Shown here: positions 36,726-45,385 of the stretch, in pieces | Position numbering within the stretch: the stretch's first letter is position 1 | Layout: each line of letters opens with the position of its first letter | Origin: Gordonia rhizosphera NBRC 16068 | GTDB lineage: Bacteria; Actinomycetota; Actinomycetes; Mycobacteriales; Mycobacteriaceae | Assembly (NCBI RefSeq): GCF_000298195.1 | Contig: NZ_BAHC01000102.1 | Span: forward strand, 16,050 to 80,049 | Direction of reading: 5' to 3' | Length of the DNA stretch: 64,000 nt | Made by a program: the position numbers and the translations under genes | The notes under the pieces: model-generated | The model's database searches: none | What the model saw: the letters and a program-made list of their open reading frames with translations, nothing else | What the model was told of the DNA's origin: nothing

Positions 36726-37958
36726 TCATCGACCCTTGGGCCACACCGCCGGATCCGGCACGAAGCGGACCGAGAGCTCCGTCCCGTCCCAGGCCGCGTC
36801 GACGACGACGCACCGGCGCAGCACCGAGGGCAGACGCACCGGATGGCGGAAGCCGTCGACGGTGACCAGCAGGTCGTCACCGGACCGCCCCAACCCGAGG
36901 CCGTCCGCGTCGGGAAGACGTTGACGCCACGTGAGCTGATAGACCGGCGACCGTCCGGTGCCGGGATCGGGTCCGGGGACCTCGGTCACCCGCGCCGCCC
37001 CCGAACCACGACGATGTCCGTTCGGCGACGGGAGAACGACACTCAGCTTGCGCAGCCGGGCGGCCCGATCAATCGGGTCGTCGAGACGTCGGATCTCGCT
37101 GATCTCCACCCGGGCGTCGTCCCCCTCCACGACCGACCGTAGCCGACCGACGCGATTCGCGCACTCGTCGGGCCCGCCGGCGGCGCCGCCGACACCGTGG
37201 TTGAGCATCACCGATCGCACCGCCAACCCCATCACGTCGGAGGCCGCCAGGAAATGCGGCAACAACCGCTCGGCGCGGTCGTCGGCACCGACCACCACAT
37301 GGGTGGCCACCGTATGCGGATCGGTCATCAGCTCGGTGATGTCGAGACAGTCGCGGTCGATGGCGTCGACGGCCGCGGTCAGCTGCGCCATGACCGGCCG
37401 CTCGCCGGCGGCGGCGAGGCGGCGGTGTCGGGGCCAGAGCCGGTTGACGGACTGGCTGAGCACCGACGACGCGCGCAGGAACTCGAACGGGTCACCGTGC
37501 CCGGACGCGTCGACGACGATCCTGCGCCAGGTTCCGCTGACCGCCTCGTCGCGGATGCGGCGCAGCACCAGGAAGTCCTCGACGCCGGGAAGTGTCGCGA
37601 TCTCCCCGGACGCGATGTCGGTCAGAGCGCCCAGCCCCGGCAGGGACACCTTCGACCGGCTCAACGTCTCCGCCAGGACGGAGGTGAAGTCCGACCAGGT
37701 CCGTTCGAGCAGCGCGAGACGGTCCAGGGACAGCAGATGCACACCGGCGGACACCGCGACGGGCTCGTCGGTATGCCGGAAGACGCCGAGCATACGGGCC
37801 GTCGGCGACAAACGGTCGACGGTGACCAGCAAGGTGTCGCGGTCCGGGGTGCGCAGGGGCGAGCGGGCGGCCGGGTCGGCCCGACGACGGCGGACACCGC
37901 CGAGCGCGCCGGCCGCCGCGGTCACCGAGACCCCGGCGCCACCCGGCCCGATCAGCAC
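36726..37958 (-). CDS. ArsA/Get3-like ATPase-related protein with altered P-loop (Rv2184c-like)
   Basis: About 410 residues. The start LIGPGGAGVSVTAAAGAL mimics the GKGGVGKTT loop of ArsA/MinD ATPases but reads GPGGAGVS: both P-loop lysines are absent. Further on come VVDASGHGDPFEFLR and VVVGADDRAERLLPHF, again ArsA-like. A C-terminal ArsA HSP20-like domain (GDDLLVTVDGFRHPVRLPSVL) is present. Nucleotide binding is doubtful. The start codon is uncertain: the GTG at 37958 lies right at the P-loop and similar residues continue upstream. Confidence 0.7.
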   Translation of the reverse strand: MLIGPGGAGVSVTAAAGALGGVRRRRADPAARSPLRTPDRDTLLVTVDRLSPTARMLGVFRHTDEPVAVSAGVHLLSLDRLALLERTWSDFTSVLAETLSRSKVSLPGLGALTDIASGEIATLPGVEDFLVLRRIRDEAVSGTWRRIVVDASGHGDPFEFLRASSVLSQSVNRLWPRHRRLAAAGERPVMAQLTAAVDAIDRDCLDITELMTDPHTVATHVVVGADDRAERLLPHFLAASDVMGLAVRSVMLNHGVGGAAGGPDECANRVGRLRSVVEGDDARVEISEIRRLDDPIDRAARLRKLSVVLPSPNGHRRGSGAARVTEVPGPDPGTGRSPVYQLTWRQRLPDADGLGLGRSGDDLLVTVDGFRHPVRLPSVLRRCVVVDAAWDGTELSVRFVPDPAVWPKGR

Positions 37959-37978
37959 ATGTAGGGGCGTGAGATCGA

Positions 37979-38416
37979 TCAGTCTTCGACCCTCTTCTTC
38001 AGGTCGTTGAGCGCCGCCTCGGTGATGGCCTTCTCGGCACGCCGTTTCAGCTGGCCGATCATCGGCACGAGCGGGTCGACGGTCAGCTCGTAGGTGACCT
38101 TGGTGGAACCCGGAACCTGCTGCGAGAGAACGTAACGCCCGCGTTGCTCACGCTGCAGCTCGCTGCTCACCAGGCTCCAGGAGACCGCAAGACCGTCGAC
38201 ATCCCACTCATAGGAGAGCACATAGGTGTCCTGCAGCACGCCGGCATCGAGGACGAACCGTACCTCGCGGGCACGGCCGTGCGACCCCATCACGGTCACC
38301 TCGACCTCACGGGCCGCCGACACCCAGTCCGGGTAGTTCGGGAAGTCGGCGATGACGGCCATGATCGCGTCCGGGTCGGCGTTGATGACGATCGAGCGTT
38401 CGGTGTGTTCGGCCAT
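37979..38416 (-). CDS. SRPBCC/polyketide-cyclase-like protein (Rv2185c-like)
   Basis: 145 residues with the START/SRPBCC fold pattern: ERSIVINADPDAIMAVIADFPNYPDWVSAAREVEV, then alternating beta strands, and a C-terminal amphipathic helix (PMIGQLKRRAEKAITEAALNDLKKRVED). Such proteins bind hydrophobic ligands or lipids. In the same operon as a second SRPBCC-like gene and the ATPase-like gene. ATG at 38416 overlaps the previous stop by one base. Confidence 0.85.
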   Translation of the reverse strand: MAEHTERSIVINADPDAIMAVIADFPNYPDWVSAAREVEVTVMGSHGRAREVRFVLDAGVLQDTYVLSYEWDVDGLAVSWSLVSSELQREQRGRYVLSQQVPGSTKVTYELTVDPLVPMIGQLKRRAEKAITEAALNDLKKRVED

Positions 38417-38862
38417 CAGATCTCCGCCCGCTCGGTCTGTCCGGCGGCGTCGGCACCCACCGCCGGTCCCCCGACGATACGTCCGGCCTCCAGACGGTCC
38501 TTGACCTCGAAGGACATCGCCTTGCCTGCGACCCGTCGGCGATGGTTCTCGGCCGTCAGCCGGTCGGCCCGTGCCCGCGGGGACGCCGGCAATTCGACCG
38601 CCGGCTCGGCGTGCAGGAAGTAGTGCAGGACGAATCCGTCCAGCACCGGTTCGCACCAGATCTCCATCGTGCCCGTCAGCGGTCCCCCGACCTGCCATCG
38701 CACCCCCTGCGCCCCACGGTCCTCGGTCACGCTCAGACCCAGATCCGGCCACCAGCGCCGCCAGTTCGCCCGGTCGGAGACCTCGGCGGCCACCATCGAC
38801 GGTGCGGCGGCGACGAAGGTCTCATCGGCCACCTGAATGCTCGTCACGTCCACTAGCTTCAC
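38416..38862 (-). CDS. SRPBCC-related conserved hypothetical (Rv2186c-like)
   Basis: 148 residues. VADETFVAAAPSMVAAEVSDRANWRRWWPDLGLSVTEDRG and HYFLHAEP suggest a ligand-binding SRPBCC variant, followed by a helical C-terminus with many Arg/Glu. Matches Rv2186c by position upstream of Rv2185c. No catalytic residues seen. Alternative GTG starts lie at codons 4 and 6. Confidence 0.75.
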   Translation of the reverse strand: MKLVDVTSIQVADETFVAAAPSMVAAEVSDRANWRRWWPDLGLSVTEDRGAQGVRWQVGGPLTGTMEIWCEPVLDGFVLHYFLHAEPAVELPASPRARADRLTAENHRRRVAGKAMSFEVKDRLEAGRIVGGPAVGADAAGQTERAEI

Positions 38863-38926
38863 ACATTCGACCGAAACCCGGTAAGGGACATCGGCACGTG
38901 CTCCGAGACCCGACCCGGGGCAGCGA

Positions 38927-38932
38927 TACGAT
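38927..38932 (+). promoter_or_regulatory. -10 box of fadD15
   Basis: TACGAT about 35 bases before the ATG at 38967; a GAAGGG ribosome site lies within the short leader. Confidence 0.5.
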
Positions 38933-38966
38933 CAGGGACAAAAGCGACACGGCGAAGGGTGCCCAG

Positions 38967-40766
38967 ATGACTGAGTTCAGCGTTCCCGCACATTTCACCA
39001 TCTCCGAGGACGAGAACTGCACGGACATCCTCTTCGGGATCGCCGAACGCCAACCCGACAAGGTCATGTTCCGCCGCAAGAGCGGCTCAGACTGGGCGCC
39101 GGTGCGGGCCGGCGAGACCGCCGCCCAGATCACCGCGCTGGCCAAGGGACTCATCGCCGAGGGCATCGAACCCGGTGACCGTGTCGCGTTGCTGTCCCGC
39201 ACCCGCCTCGAGTGGAACCTTCTCGACTTCGCCATCTGGTGCGCCGGAGCGATCACGGTGCCGATCTACGACTCGTCGGCGGGGCCGCAGATCGAATGGA
39301 TCATGAAGGATTCCGGCGCCACCGCGATCATCGTCGAGGACGACGCCCACCGCGCCATCGTCGAAGGCATCGACGGCCTCGAGTCGGTACGCCTGTACCA
39401 GATCGATACGTCGGGCGACGACGGCGCGCTCGCCCGCCTCTCCTCGGCCGGCGCCGAGATGTCCGACGACGAAGTGGCCAAGCGGCGGGCGAACCTGCGC
39501 TCCGCCGACCCCGCCACACTCATCTACACCTCGGGGACCACCGGGCGGCCGAAGGGCTGCGAGCTGACCCACGCCAACATGCTGTCGGAGGTGCGTGGCG
39601 TCCTCGAGAGCGATATGCGCACCATGCTCGGACCGGGCCGGCGGATGCTGATGTTCCTCCCGCTGGCCCACGTGCTGGCCCGCGCCATCACGCTGATCGC
39701 CATCGAGTCCGGGGTCGAGGTCGGGCACTGGGCCGACACCCGAACCCTGGTACCCGAGTTCGCGTCGTTCCGTCCATCACTGATCCTGTCCGTGCCCCGG
39801 GTCTTCGAGAAGGTGTTCAACACGGCGCGGCAGCAGGCCCACGACGGCGGCAAGGGACGCATCTTCGATGCCGCCGCCGACACCGCGATCGAGTATTCGA
39901 TCGCCTCCGAGCGCGGGTCGGTCGGTCTACTCCTCAAGGTCAAGCACGCCGTGTTCGACCGCCTCGTGTACGGGCGGCTGCGCGCCGCACTCGGCGGTCA
40001 GTGCGAGATGGCCGTCTCCGGCGGGGCCCCGCTCGGGGCCCGGCTCGGCCATTTCTTCCGGGGTGTCGGGATACCGGTCTACGAGGGGTACGGACTCACC
40101 GAGACGACCGCCGCGTTCGGCGTCAACACCCCGGGTGCGGTGAAGGTCGGTACCGTCGGAAAGCCGTTGCCCGGCAACAGCGCGCGGCTCGCCGACGACG
40201 GCGAGGTGTTGCTGCGGGGCCGGGTGGTGTTCGGCGGCTACTGGCACAACCCGGAGGCCACCGCGTCGTCGATCAAGGACGGTTGGTTCCACACCGGCGA
40301 TCTCGGGCGGATCGACGACGAGGGTTTCCTCAGCATCATCGGACGCAAGAAGGAACTCATCGTCACCGCCGGCGGCAAAAACGTCTCGCCGGCCGGCCTC
40401 GAGGACGTGATCCGCGCGCACTACCTGGTCTCGCAGGCCGTCGTGGTCGGTGATCACAAACCGTTCATCGGCGCGCTGATCACCATCGACCCGGAAACCT
40501 TCCCCGGTTGGAAGGAGCATCAGCACAAAGAGGAGTCGGCCACCGTCGCCGATCTCGCCGACGACGAGGATCTGCGCGCCACGGTGCAGGAGGCGATCGA
40601 CGAGGCCAACACGACCGTGTCGAAGGCGGAGGCCATCAAGAAGTTCCGCATCCTGTCCGCCGACCTCACCGAGGAGACCGGGGAGCTGACCCCGACGTTG
40701 AAGGTGAAGCGCAACGTGGTGGTCGACAAGTTCGCCGGCGAGATCGAGGCCCTCTACGCCAAGTGA
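38967..40766 (+). CDS. fadD15: Long-chain fatty acyl-CoA synthetase FadD15
   Basis: 599 residues, the length of FadD15. AMP-binding signature TLIYTSGTTGRPKGCELTH, YEGYGLTETTAA, and WFHTGDLGRIDDEGFLSIIGRKKELIVTAGGKNVSPAGLED containing the hinge and the adenylation lysine region near the C-terminus (TLKVKRNVV). It activates fatty acids to acyl-CoA. The start ATG has GAAGGG upstream. Adjacent to pimB and small lipid-binding genes, which suggests envelope-lipid supply. Confidence 0.95.
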   Translation: MTEFSVPAHFTISEDENCTDILFGIAERQPDKVMFRRKSGSDWAPVRAGETAAQITALAKGLIAEGIEPGDRVALLSRTRLEWNLLDFAIWCAGAITVPIYDSSAGPQIEWIMKDSGATAIIVEDDAHRAIVEGIDGLESVRLYQIDTSGDDGALARLSSAGAEMSDDEVAKRRANLRSADPATLIYTSGTTGRPKGCELTHANMLSEVRGVLESDMRTMLGPGRRMLMFLPLAHVLARAITLIAIESGVEVGHWADTRTLVPEFASFRPSLILSVPRVFEKVFNTARQQAHDGGKGRIFDAAADTAIEYSIASERGSVGLLLKVKHAVFDRLVYGRLRAALGGQCEMAVSGGAPLGARLGHFFRGVGIPVYEGYGLTETTAAFGVNTPGAVKVGTVGKPLPGNSARLADDGEVLLRGRVVFGGYWHNPEATASSIKDGWFHTGDLGRIDDEGFLSIIGRKKELIVTAGGKNVSPAGLEDVIRAHYLVSQAVVVGDHKPFIGALITIDPETFPGWKEHQHKEESATVADLADDEDLRATVQEAIDEANTTVSKAEAIKKFRILSADLTEETGELTPTLKVKRNVVVDKFAGEIEALYAK

Positions 40767-40793
40767 CCGCTGCCGGCCCGGAGGCGTTGACCC

Positions 40794-41915
40794 TCAGAGG
40801 AGTTGGCGCAGCCGCGCGGCCATGGCGCGCCACTGCCAGGACTGCACGGCATGTTCCCGGCCCCGGGCGCCCATCTCCGCTGCCGCGGCCGGGTCGGCGA
40901 GGATCGCGGTGATCGCCAGCGCGACCGCGTCGATGTCGGTGCCATCGACCACCGTCCCGGTGACCCCCTCGACGACGGTTTCCGGCGCCCCGCCCGACGC
41001 CCCGGCGACGACCGGTACACCGGTGGCCGACGCTTCGAGGTAGACGATCCCGAGACCTTCGACGTCCAGTCCCCGCCCCCGGGTCCGCGCCGGCATCGCG
41101 AACACATCGGCGACGTTGTGGTAGGCCGGGAGTTCGGACGCGGGCACGGATCCGGTGAACACCACGTGCTTGCCCATCCCGGTCTGCTCGGCCAACCGGT
41201 GCAGCGACTCGGCGTAGGGACCACCGCCGACGACGATGAGCACGACATCGCCGACTTCTCGGCGGATGAGCGGCAGTGCGCGGATCAGCGTGTCCTGCCC
41301 CTTACGCGGCACCAGCCGCGACAGGCATAGGATCGTCGGGCGCCCGCCGAGACCGAGTCGATCCCGAATGCGTTGCCGTGCCTGCGGATCCGGACGGAAT
41401 CGGTCGGTGTCCACCCCCGGTGGCAGGTACTCCAGCGCCCCCCGCGCCCCGAAGGCGGCCGCGAACCGTCCGCGGGTGTAGCGGCTGACGAAGGTCACGA
41501 CGTCGACGTGGGCTCCGATGAACGTCAGCACCTGTCGCGCGATCGGCAGCATCGACCAGCCGACCTCGTGACCGTGCGTGCTCGCGATCACCCGGTTGGC
41601 ACCGGCGCGACGCATCGCCGGGGCGAGCACCGCCAGCGGTGCGGCCGCGCCGAACCAGACCGTCGAGATCTCGTGTTTCCGAATGATCTTCGCGGCCCGG
41701 CGGGCGACGAACGGGGTTGGCAGCATCAGCGTCGTCGGGTGCCGGTACACCGTGTAGGGCACCCGGGCGTCGAAGTCCTCGTGGCCTTTCCAGCGCGGCG
41801 CGTAGACGATCACGTCGTCCGGGGGTAGCCGGTCGACCAGATTCTGCAGATAGGACTGGATGCCCCCGGGGCGTGGCGGAAAGTCGTTCGTGATCAACAG
41901 GGTCCGGCGCATCAT
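40794..41915 (-). CDS. pimB: GDP-mannose-dependent phosphatidylinositol monomannoside mannosyltransferase PimB
   Basis: 373 residues, GT4 fold (GT-B). LLITNDFPPRPGGIQSYLQNLV at the acceptor site, THGHEVGWSMLP, then VPRKGQDTLIRALP, and donor site EGLGIVYLEASATGVPVVAGASGG. Adds the second mannose to PIM1 on the cytoplasmic face, the start of PIM/LM/LAM. Two adjacent ATGs (41915 and 41912); the first overlaps the previous stop as ATGA and is preferred. Confidence 0.93.
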   Translation of the reverse strand: MMRRTLLITNDFPPRPGGIQSYLQNLVDRLPPDDVIVYAPRWKGHEDFDARVPYTVYRHPTTLMLPTPFVARRAAKIIRKHEISTVWFGAAAPLAVLAPAMRRAGANRVIASTHGHEVGWSMLPIARQVLTFIGAHVDVVTFVSRYTRGRFAAAFGARGALEYLPPGVDTDRFRPDPQARQRIRDRLGLGGRPTILCLSRLVPRKGQDTLIRALPLIRREVGDVVLIVVGGGPYAESLHRLAEQTGMGKHVVFTGSVPASELPAYHNVADVFAMPARTRGRGLDVEGLGIVYLEASATGVPVVAGASGGAPETVVEGVTGTVVDGTDIDAVALAITAILADPAAAAEMGARGREHAVQSWQWRAMAARLRQLL

Positions 41916-43309
41916 CGGACCTGCTCGGTCAGCCATCGCCGCCAGTCCGCGACCAGTTGCGCCCGCGAGAGTCCGATCGCGGTTTCGATCGCCGCGTCGT
42001 GGCGGGCCGGGTCGCCGGTGCCGGCAACACCCATGTACAACTCCTTGAGTCCGTGCTCACCGAACCGCTCGGCGACGTAGGCGGCCACCGACCAGGCCGA
42101 CTGGTAGGCCACCGTGGCCCGCGCGGTGTCCACCGCGAAGTCACCGTCGGTCGGGAGGTCGGCGGGGACCGCGCCGGCTCGGACCTGTTCGGCGAGGTCC
42201 GGGGCCGCGTCCGCGAACCGCGTGTAAGTTCCCTTGCGTCCCACGTATTCTGGCACTCCCTCGGTGATCCAGAGCGGAGCGCCCGGCGACGTGTCGGCCC
42301 GCATCGCGACATGCGTCAACTCGTGTCGCAGCACCACCCCGAGTACCGGCGTCGGGAACTCCCGCGCGCCCGGGGTCAGGATGACCCGTTGTCCCACCGC
42401 TTCGTGTGCGGTGGTGTCGACACGCGTGAACACGGTGGCCGCAGCGGCCCCGGAGATGTCGGCGGCGCTGTGCGCGAGAGCCTCGAACTCCTCGGCACGC
42501 GCCGTCACCACCACGACCGCCCGTCGGGGCCACTCCGCGCCCCAGAACCGCGTGACCGCGTCGATCGCCCTGGGCAGTTGGTCAGGCAGCCGGGTCGCGA
42601 CGTCCCCGGTGCCCGGGTACGTCGCCACGACCGACTCCCCGCCGGCAGTGGTGACGTCGTCGACCGCGAGGCCGGGCAGGTCCCACAGTTGCGTGGGGCC
42701 CGCAGTACCGCCGATCGCCCGCGCATCGCCGACGACCTTCCAGGAATCGGCGTAGCGCGCCATCACCAGCTGGGTGGGCACCACCACCTCGGGTTCGTCG
42801 ATCCCGGGTGTCGACGAGCCCCCGAGCGCGTAGTGCAGTTCGACCGGCGCCACCCACGAGTCCGAACTGCCCTGCACGTCCAGACGGCTCTGCAACGACG
42901 GCCCCAGCAGTGTCTCGGCCTCCTGGGTGGGAGCGAGCTGGTAGCGGAACTCCTTGAGACGCAGCGGGTCGGGGTTCTCCGCACCGCCCGACAGATTCAC
43001 GGCCGCGATGTGCATGCCGGCCCGGAACGCCGGCGACGCGGCCGCGTCGATCACCGCGTCGAGTCGCGCGGTGTCACCGGCGAGCAGGGCCGTGCCGAGT
43101 TCGTCGAGCGCCGCCTGGGCGCCGGCCGCACGCTGTTGTTCGTAGACGTTGACCGACGTGGTCGTCGTCGGGGAGGTCGACGAACTGGTCGACACCGCGA
43201 CCGGGGCCTGCGCCGCCGTGGTGCACCCCGCGTTCACGGCCACGACGACCAGCGCGGTGCCCATCAGGAATCTGCGGGATCGACGGGACACACCGCCCGA
43301 GGATCTCAC
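41912..43309 (-). CDS. Lipoprotein with HExxH-type metallopeptidase domain
   Basis: 465 residues: twin-Arg-containing basic start, signal with lipobox NAGC (Cys about residue 29), a Ser/Thr linker, an NTF2-like middle, then a gluzincin-like region with HELTH in VVLRHELTHVAMRAD and the following helix WITEGVPEYVG. This is the peptidase MA-type fold: H-E-x-x-H plus a downstream Glu. Extracellular, membrane-anchored zinc protease is likely, but substrate is unknown. Corresponds to Rv2189c position between the NlpC protein and pimB. Confidence 0.8.
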   Translation of the reverse strand: MRSSGGVSRRSRRFLMGTALVVVAVNAGCTTAAQAPVAVSTSSSTSPTTTTSVNVYEQQRAAGAQAALDELGTALLAGDTARLDAVIDAAASPAFRAGMHIAAVNLSGGAENPDPLRLKEFRYQLAPTQEAETLLGPSLQSRLDVQGSSDSWVAPVELHYALGGSSTPGIDEPEVVVPTQLVMARYADSWKVVGDARAIGGTAGPTQLWDLPGLAVDDVTTAGGESVVATYPGTGDVATRLPDQLPRAIDAVTRFWGAEWPRRAVVVVTARAEEFEALAHSAADISGAAAATVFTRVDTTAHEAVGQRVILTPGAREFPTPVLGVVLRHELTHVAMRADTSPGAPLWITEGVPEYVGRKGTYTRFADAAPDLAEQVRAGAVPADLPTDGDFAVDTARATVAYQSAWSVAAYVAERFGEHGLKELYMGVAGTGDPARHDAAIETAIGLSRAQLVADWRRWLTEQVR

Positions 43310-43318
43310 GTCACCGAC

Positions 43319-44398
43319 TCAGTACCGGCGCGCCGTGTTGTAGGGTCCCGCCTCGTCGACCGGCACGACCTTGACCGGGACCCCGAAGGTGGACGCGTGG
43401 ATGACATAACCGTCACCGACATACATGCCGACATGGTGGGCGTCAGGGTAATAGATGATCAGGTCGCCGGGGCGCAGATCCTTGCGGTCCACGGGCTGCC
43501 CGGCGCCGTTCTGCGCCTCGCTGGACCGTGGCAGGGTCTTACCGGCCTGCCGGTAGGCCCACACCATCAGACCCGAGCAATCGAAGGAGTTCGGCCCCGT
43601 GGCGCCCCAGACATAGGGATCGCCGATGCGGCTGATGGCGGCCTGGACCGCGACCAGCTCAGGGGCGGTGCCCTTGGGGACGAATCGCGGATCGAAGTCG
43701 TACTTGGGTCCGCGCAGTGCCGCGAGCTGCTTGCCGGTCATCGACTGATAGACCGCGCGGATGCGGATCGCCTGCAACTGCAGGTTCGCCTGCTGGGCCT
43801 GCAGTTCGCCGCGGGTCTTCTCCGCGGCCGCGACCGCGGCGGTGGCCTCGCTCGCGGTCTTGTCGGCGGCGAGTTTCGCTGCCGCCGTCTTGGCCCGCGC
43901 GTCCTTCAGGGCGTTGAGATCGGTCGCCACCTGCCGCGAGATTAGTTCGAGCCCGGACATCTGGTCGAGCAGCGCCTGCGGGGAATCGCTGACCAGCACG
44001 GCGTACAGCCGATTGACGCGCGCGCCTTTGTAACTCGCGCGGACCACCGAGTCGACCTTGCTCTGGTACTCCTCGAGTCGCTGCTGAGTGGACGCGAGGG
44101 TGCGGTCGGCCTGCGCCGACGCCTGCTTGGCCCCGGCGACGATGGCGCGCTGTTTGTCGTACTCGATCTGGGCGTTGTGCATCGCCTCCGCCGACTTCTC
44201 GGCGTCGTCGTTGAGCTCTCGATACTGGACGAGGATCTGATCGGCGGTCCGTAGCGGCGCCGCCGCGGAGTCGCCTGCACCCGAACCGATCTGGGCGACG
44301 GTGAGCGCCATCGCGGCGATCATGAACAACACTGGAACCGTTCGCGCCCACGCGCCCCATCGTCGGCTACCCACGATGCCCCGTCTCTTCAACGTCAC
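43319..44398 (-). CDS. NlpC/P60 peptidoglycan endopeptidase with coiled coil (RipC-like)
   Basis: 359 residues: signal/TM segment (~20-45), a long alpha-helical coiled coil (residues ~55-215) with many Ala/Gln/Glu, then an NlpC/P60 domain: FDCSGLMVWAYRQAG (catalytic Cys), HHVGMYVGDGYVIHAS (His), and the polar third residue. Position matches Rv2190c (RipC), which hydrolyses the D-Glu-mDAP bond and is activated by FtsEX. Preceded by a 20-bp perfect hairpin between it and the smaller NlpC gene. Confidence 0.92.
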   Translation of the reverse strand: MTLKRRGIVGSRRWGAWARTVPVLFMIAAMALTVAQIGSGAGDSAAAPLRTADQILVQYRELNDDAEKSAEAMHNAQIEYDKQRAIVAGAKQASAQADRTLASTQQRLEEYQSKVDSVVRASYKGARVNRLYAVLVSDSPQALLDQMSGLELISRQVATDLNALKDARAKTAAAKLAADKTASEATAAVAAAEKTRGELQAQQANLQLQAIRIRAVYQSMTGKQLAALRGPKYDFDPRFVPKGTAPELVAVQAAISRIGDPYVWGATGPNSFDCSGLMVWAYRQAGKTLPRSSEAQNGAGQPVDRKDLRPGDLIIYYPDAHHVGMYVGDGYVIHASTFGVPVKVVPVDEAGPYNTARRY

Positions 44399-44410
44399 CC
44401 CCGAACGAGC

Positions 44411-44453
44411 GGTTTGGGCGGGTCACACGAGATTCGTGTGACCCGCCCAAACC
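44411..44453 (-). terminator. Perfect 20-bp hairpin between the two NlpC/P60 genes
   Basis: Inverted arms starting GGTTTGGGCGGGTCACACGA with a three-base loop (GAT), no mismatch. It lies 33 bases after the stop of the upstream gene and 12 bases before the ATG of the downstream one, with no U-run. Most likely a terminator; it could also act as a post-transcriptional insulator because the next start codon is so close. Confidence 0.75.
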
Positions 44454-44485
44454 TGAAACCTGTGCTGCCGACACCCGATCCGCGC

Positions 44486-45082
44486 TCAGTAGCGACGGAC
44501 ACCGGTGACCGACCAGTTCTTGACGAAGTCCTTCTTCACGGGCACGCCGTAGGTCGAGGCATGGATGAACCTGCCGTTGCCGATGTACATGCCGGCATGG
44601 CCGCCGCCGTTGAAGATGATGACGTCGCCGGGCTCCATGGCGTTGAGCGCAACCGGACTTCCGCCGCCGAGCTGACCGTAGCTGTCGCGCGGGATGGTCT
44701 TGCCGGCCTGCTTGTAGGACCAGTAGACCAGACCCGAGCAGTCGAACGCGCTGGGACCGGCCGCGCCGTAGGAGTACGGGGAACCGAGTTTGCTCTCGGC
44801 GGCCTTCACGGCCTTCTGCGCCACGGTCTGCTTCTGCAGGCCCGGGATTCCGCCGCCATTCGGGCGGAACTGCTCCGGGATCTGATTTTCGTTCAGACCG
44901 GGAATGGTGAACGCGCCCAGGCTGGGGATCTCGACGGTGGCACCGGGCGACTTGGCGACCGGCGCAGCCAGCGCCGGGCCGGCGACTGCGGCGAGCGAGC
45001 CGACTGTGATCGACCCTGCGATGACCGCACGCTTGGCCACTTTGGCGCCGCGGTTCGGCTGTTCCAAACGGTGTTTCGCCAC
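44486..45082 (-). CDS. NlpC/P60 peptidoglycan hydrolase under c-di-AMP riboswitch
   Basis: 198 residues: signal peptide (RAVIAGSITVGSLAAVAGPALAAP, cleavage after ALA), an extended Pro/Gly linker, then the NlpC/P60 domain with AFDCSGLVYWSYKQAG, GGGHAGMYIGNGRFIHASTYG and the following helix. Secreted D,L-endopeptidase cutting D-Glu-mDAP cross-stems. No coiled coil, unlike its neighbour. GTG at 45082 with AAGGAG. The 5' leader holds a ydaO/yuaA riboswitch, so expression is probably tied to c-di-AMP. Confidence 0.92.
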   Translation of the reverse strand: MAKHRLEQPNRGAKVAKRAVIAGSITVGSLAAVAGPALAAPVAKSPGATVEIPSLGAFTIPGLNENQIPEQFRPNGGGIPGLQKQTVAQKAVKAAESKLGSPYSYGAAGPSAFDCSGLVYWSYKQAGKTIPRDSYGQLGGGSPVALNAMEPGDVIIFNGGGHAGMYIGNGRFIHASTYGVPVKKDFVKNWSVTGVRRY

Positions 45083-45109
45083 GAAGCGACTTCTCCTTGC
45101 TCTCCCTCG

Positions 45110-45269
45110 ACCGCCGACCGGGTTAGCTGTCGGGTTCGGGCCGGAAGAATGGCCCTACGCGATGCACACGGCAGCGTTCAGCACGAGGCCGAGCACAACG
45201 CGATTCACCCCAATTCGGAGATCCGAAACGGATGGTTCCCCGGTACGCCCTACTGGGCGATTAGGCGGT
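45110..45269 (-). promoter_or_regulatory. ydaO/yuaA c-di-AMP riboswitch
   Basis: In the minus-strand leader of the NlpC/P60 gene. P1 pairs ACCGCC (45269-45264) with GGCGGT (45115-45110). Between them are the conserved blocks TACCGGGGAACCA, GGGGTGAATC, GCGTAGGGC, CCGAACCCGACAGCTAACCC and GGTCGGC, which are the invariant segments of the ydaO class. This class senses cyclic di-AMP and in Actinobacteria commonly controls cell-wall hydrolase genes. The expected effect is reduced expression when c-di-AMP is high. A -10 box lies upstream at 45323. Confidence 0.9.
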
Positions 45270-45322
45270 GACCGATGCAGCCCGTTCCTGGTGGAACGAG
45301 ACGCTCTGCAAAGGTCTCGAAA

Positions 45323-45328
45323 AGGTTA
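45323..45328 (-). promoter_or_regulatory. -10 box for the riboswitch-controlled transcript
   Basis: TAACCT on the minus strand with a TGGACA -35-like hexamer 18 bases upstream. The RNA would begin about 50 bases before the aptamer P1 stem. The remainder of the 303-bp gap up to 45385 shows nothing further. Confidence 0.55.
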
Positions 45329-45385
45329 CGAAATCGAATGCGGGTCTGTCCACCGCACCTCGTCAAGGTGCCGAAGGGCCCATCG

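Noticed and set aside
38571..38966. N-terminal extension of FadD15
   Set aside because: Would overlap the divergent small gene; low-complexity Pro/Arg sequence, and the family starts at the ATG at 38967.
41957..43945. Plus-strand open frame of 662 codons over the lipoprotein and RipC-like gene
   Set aside because: Shadow of two well-supported minus-strand genes.
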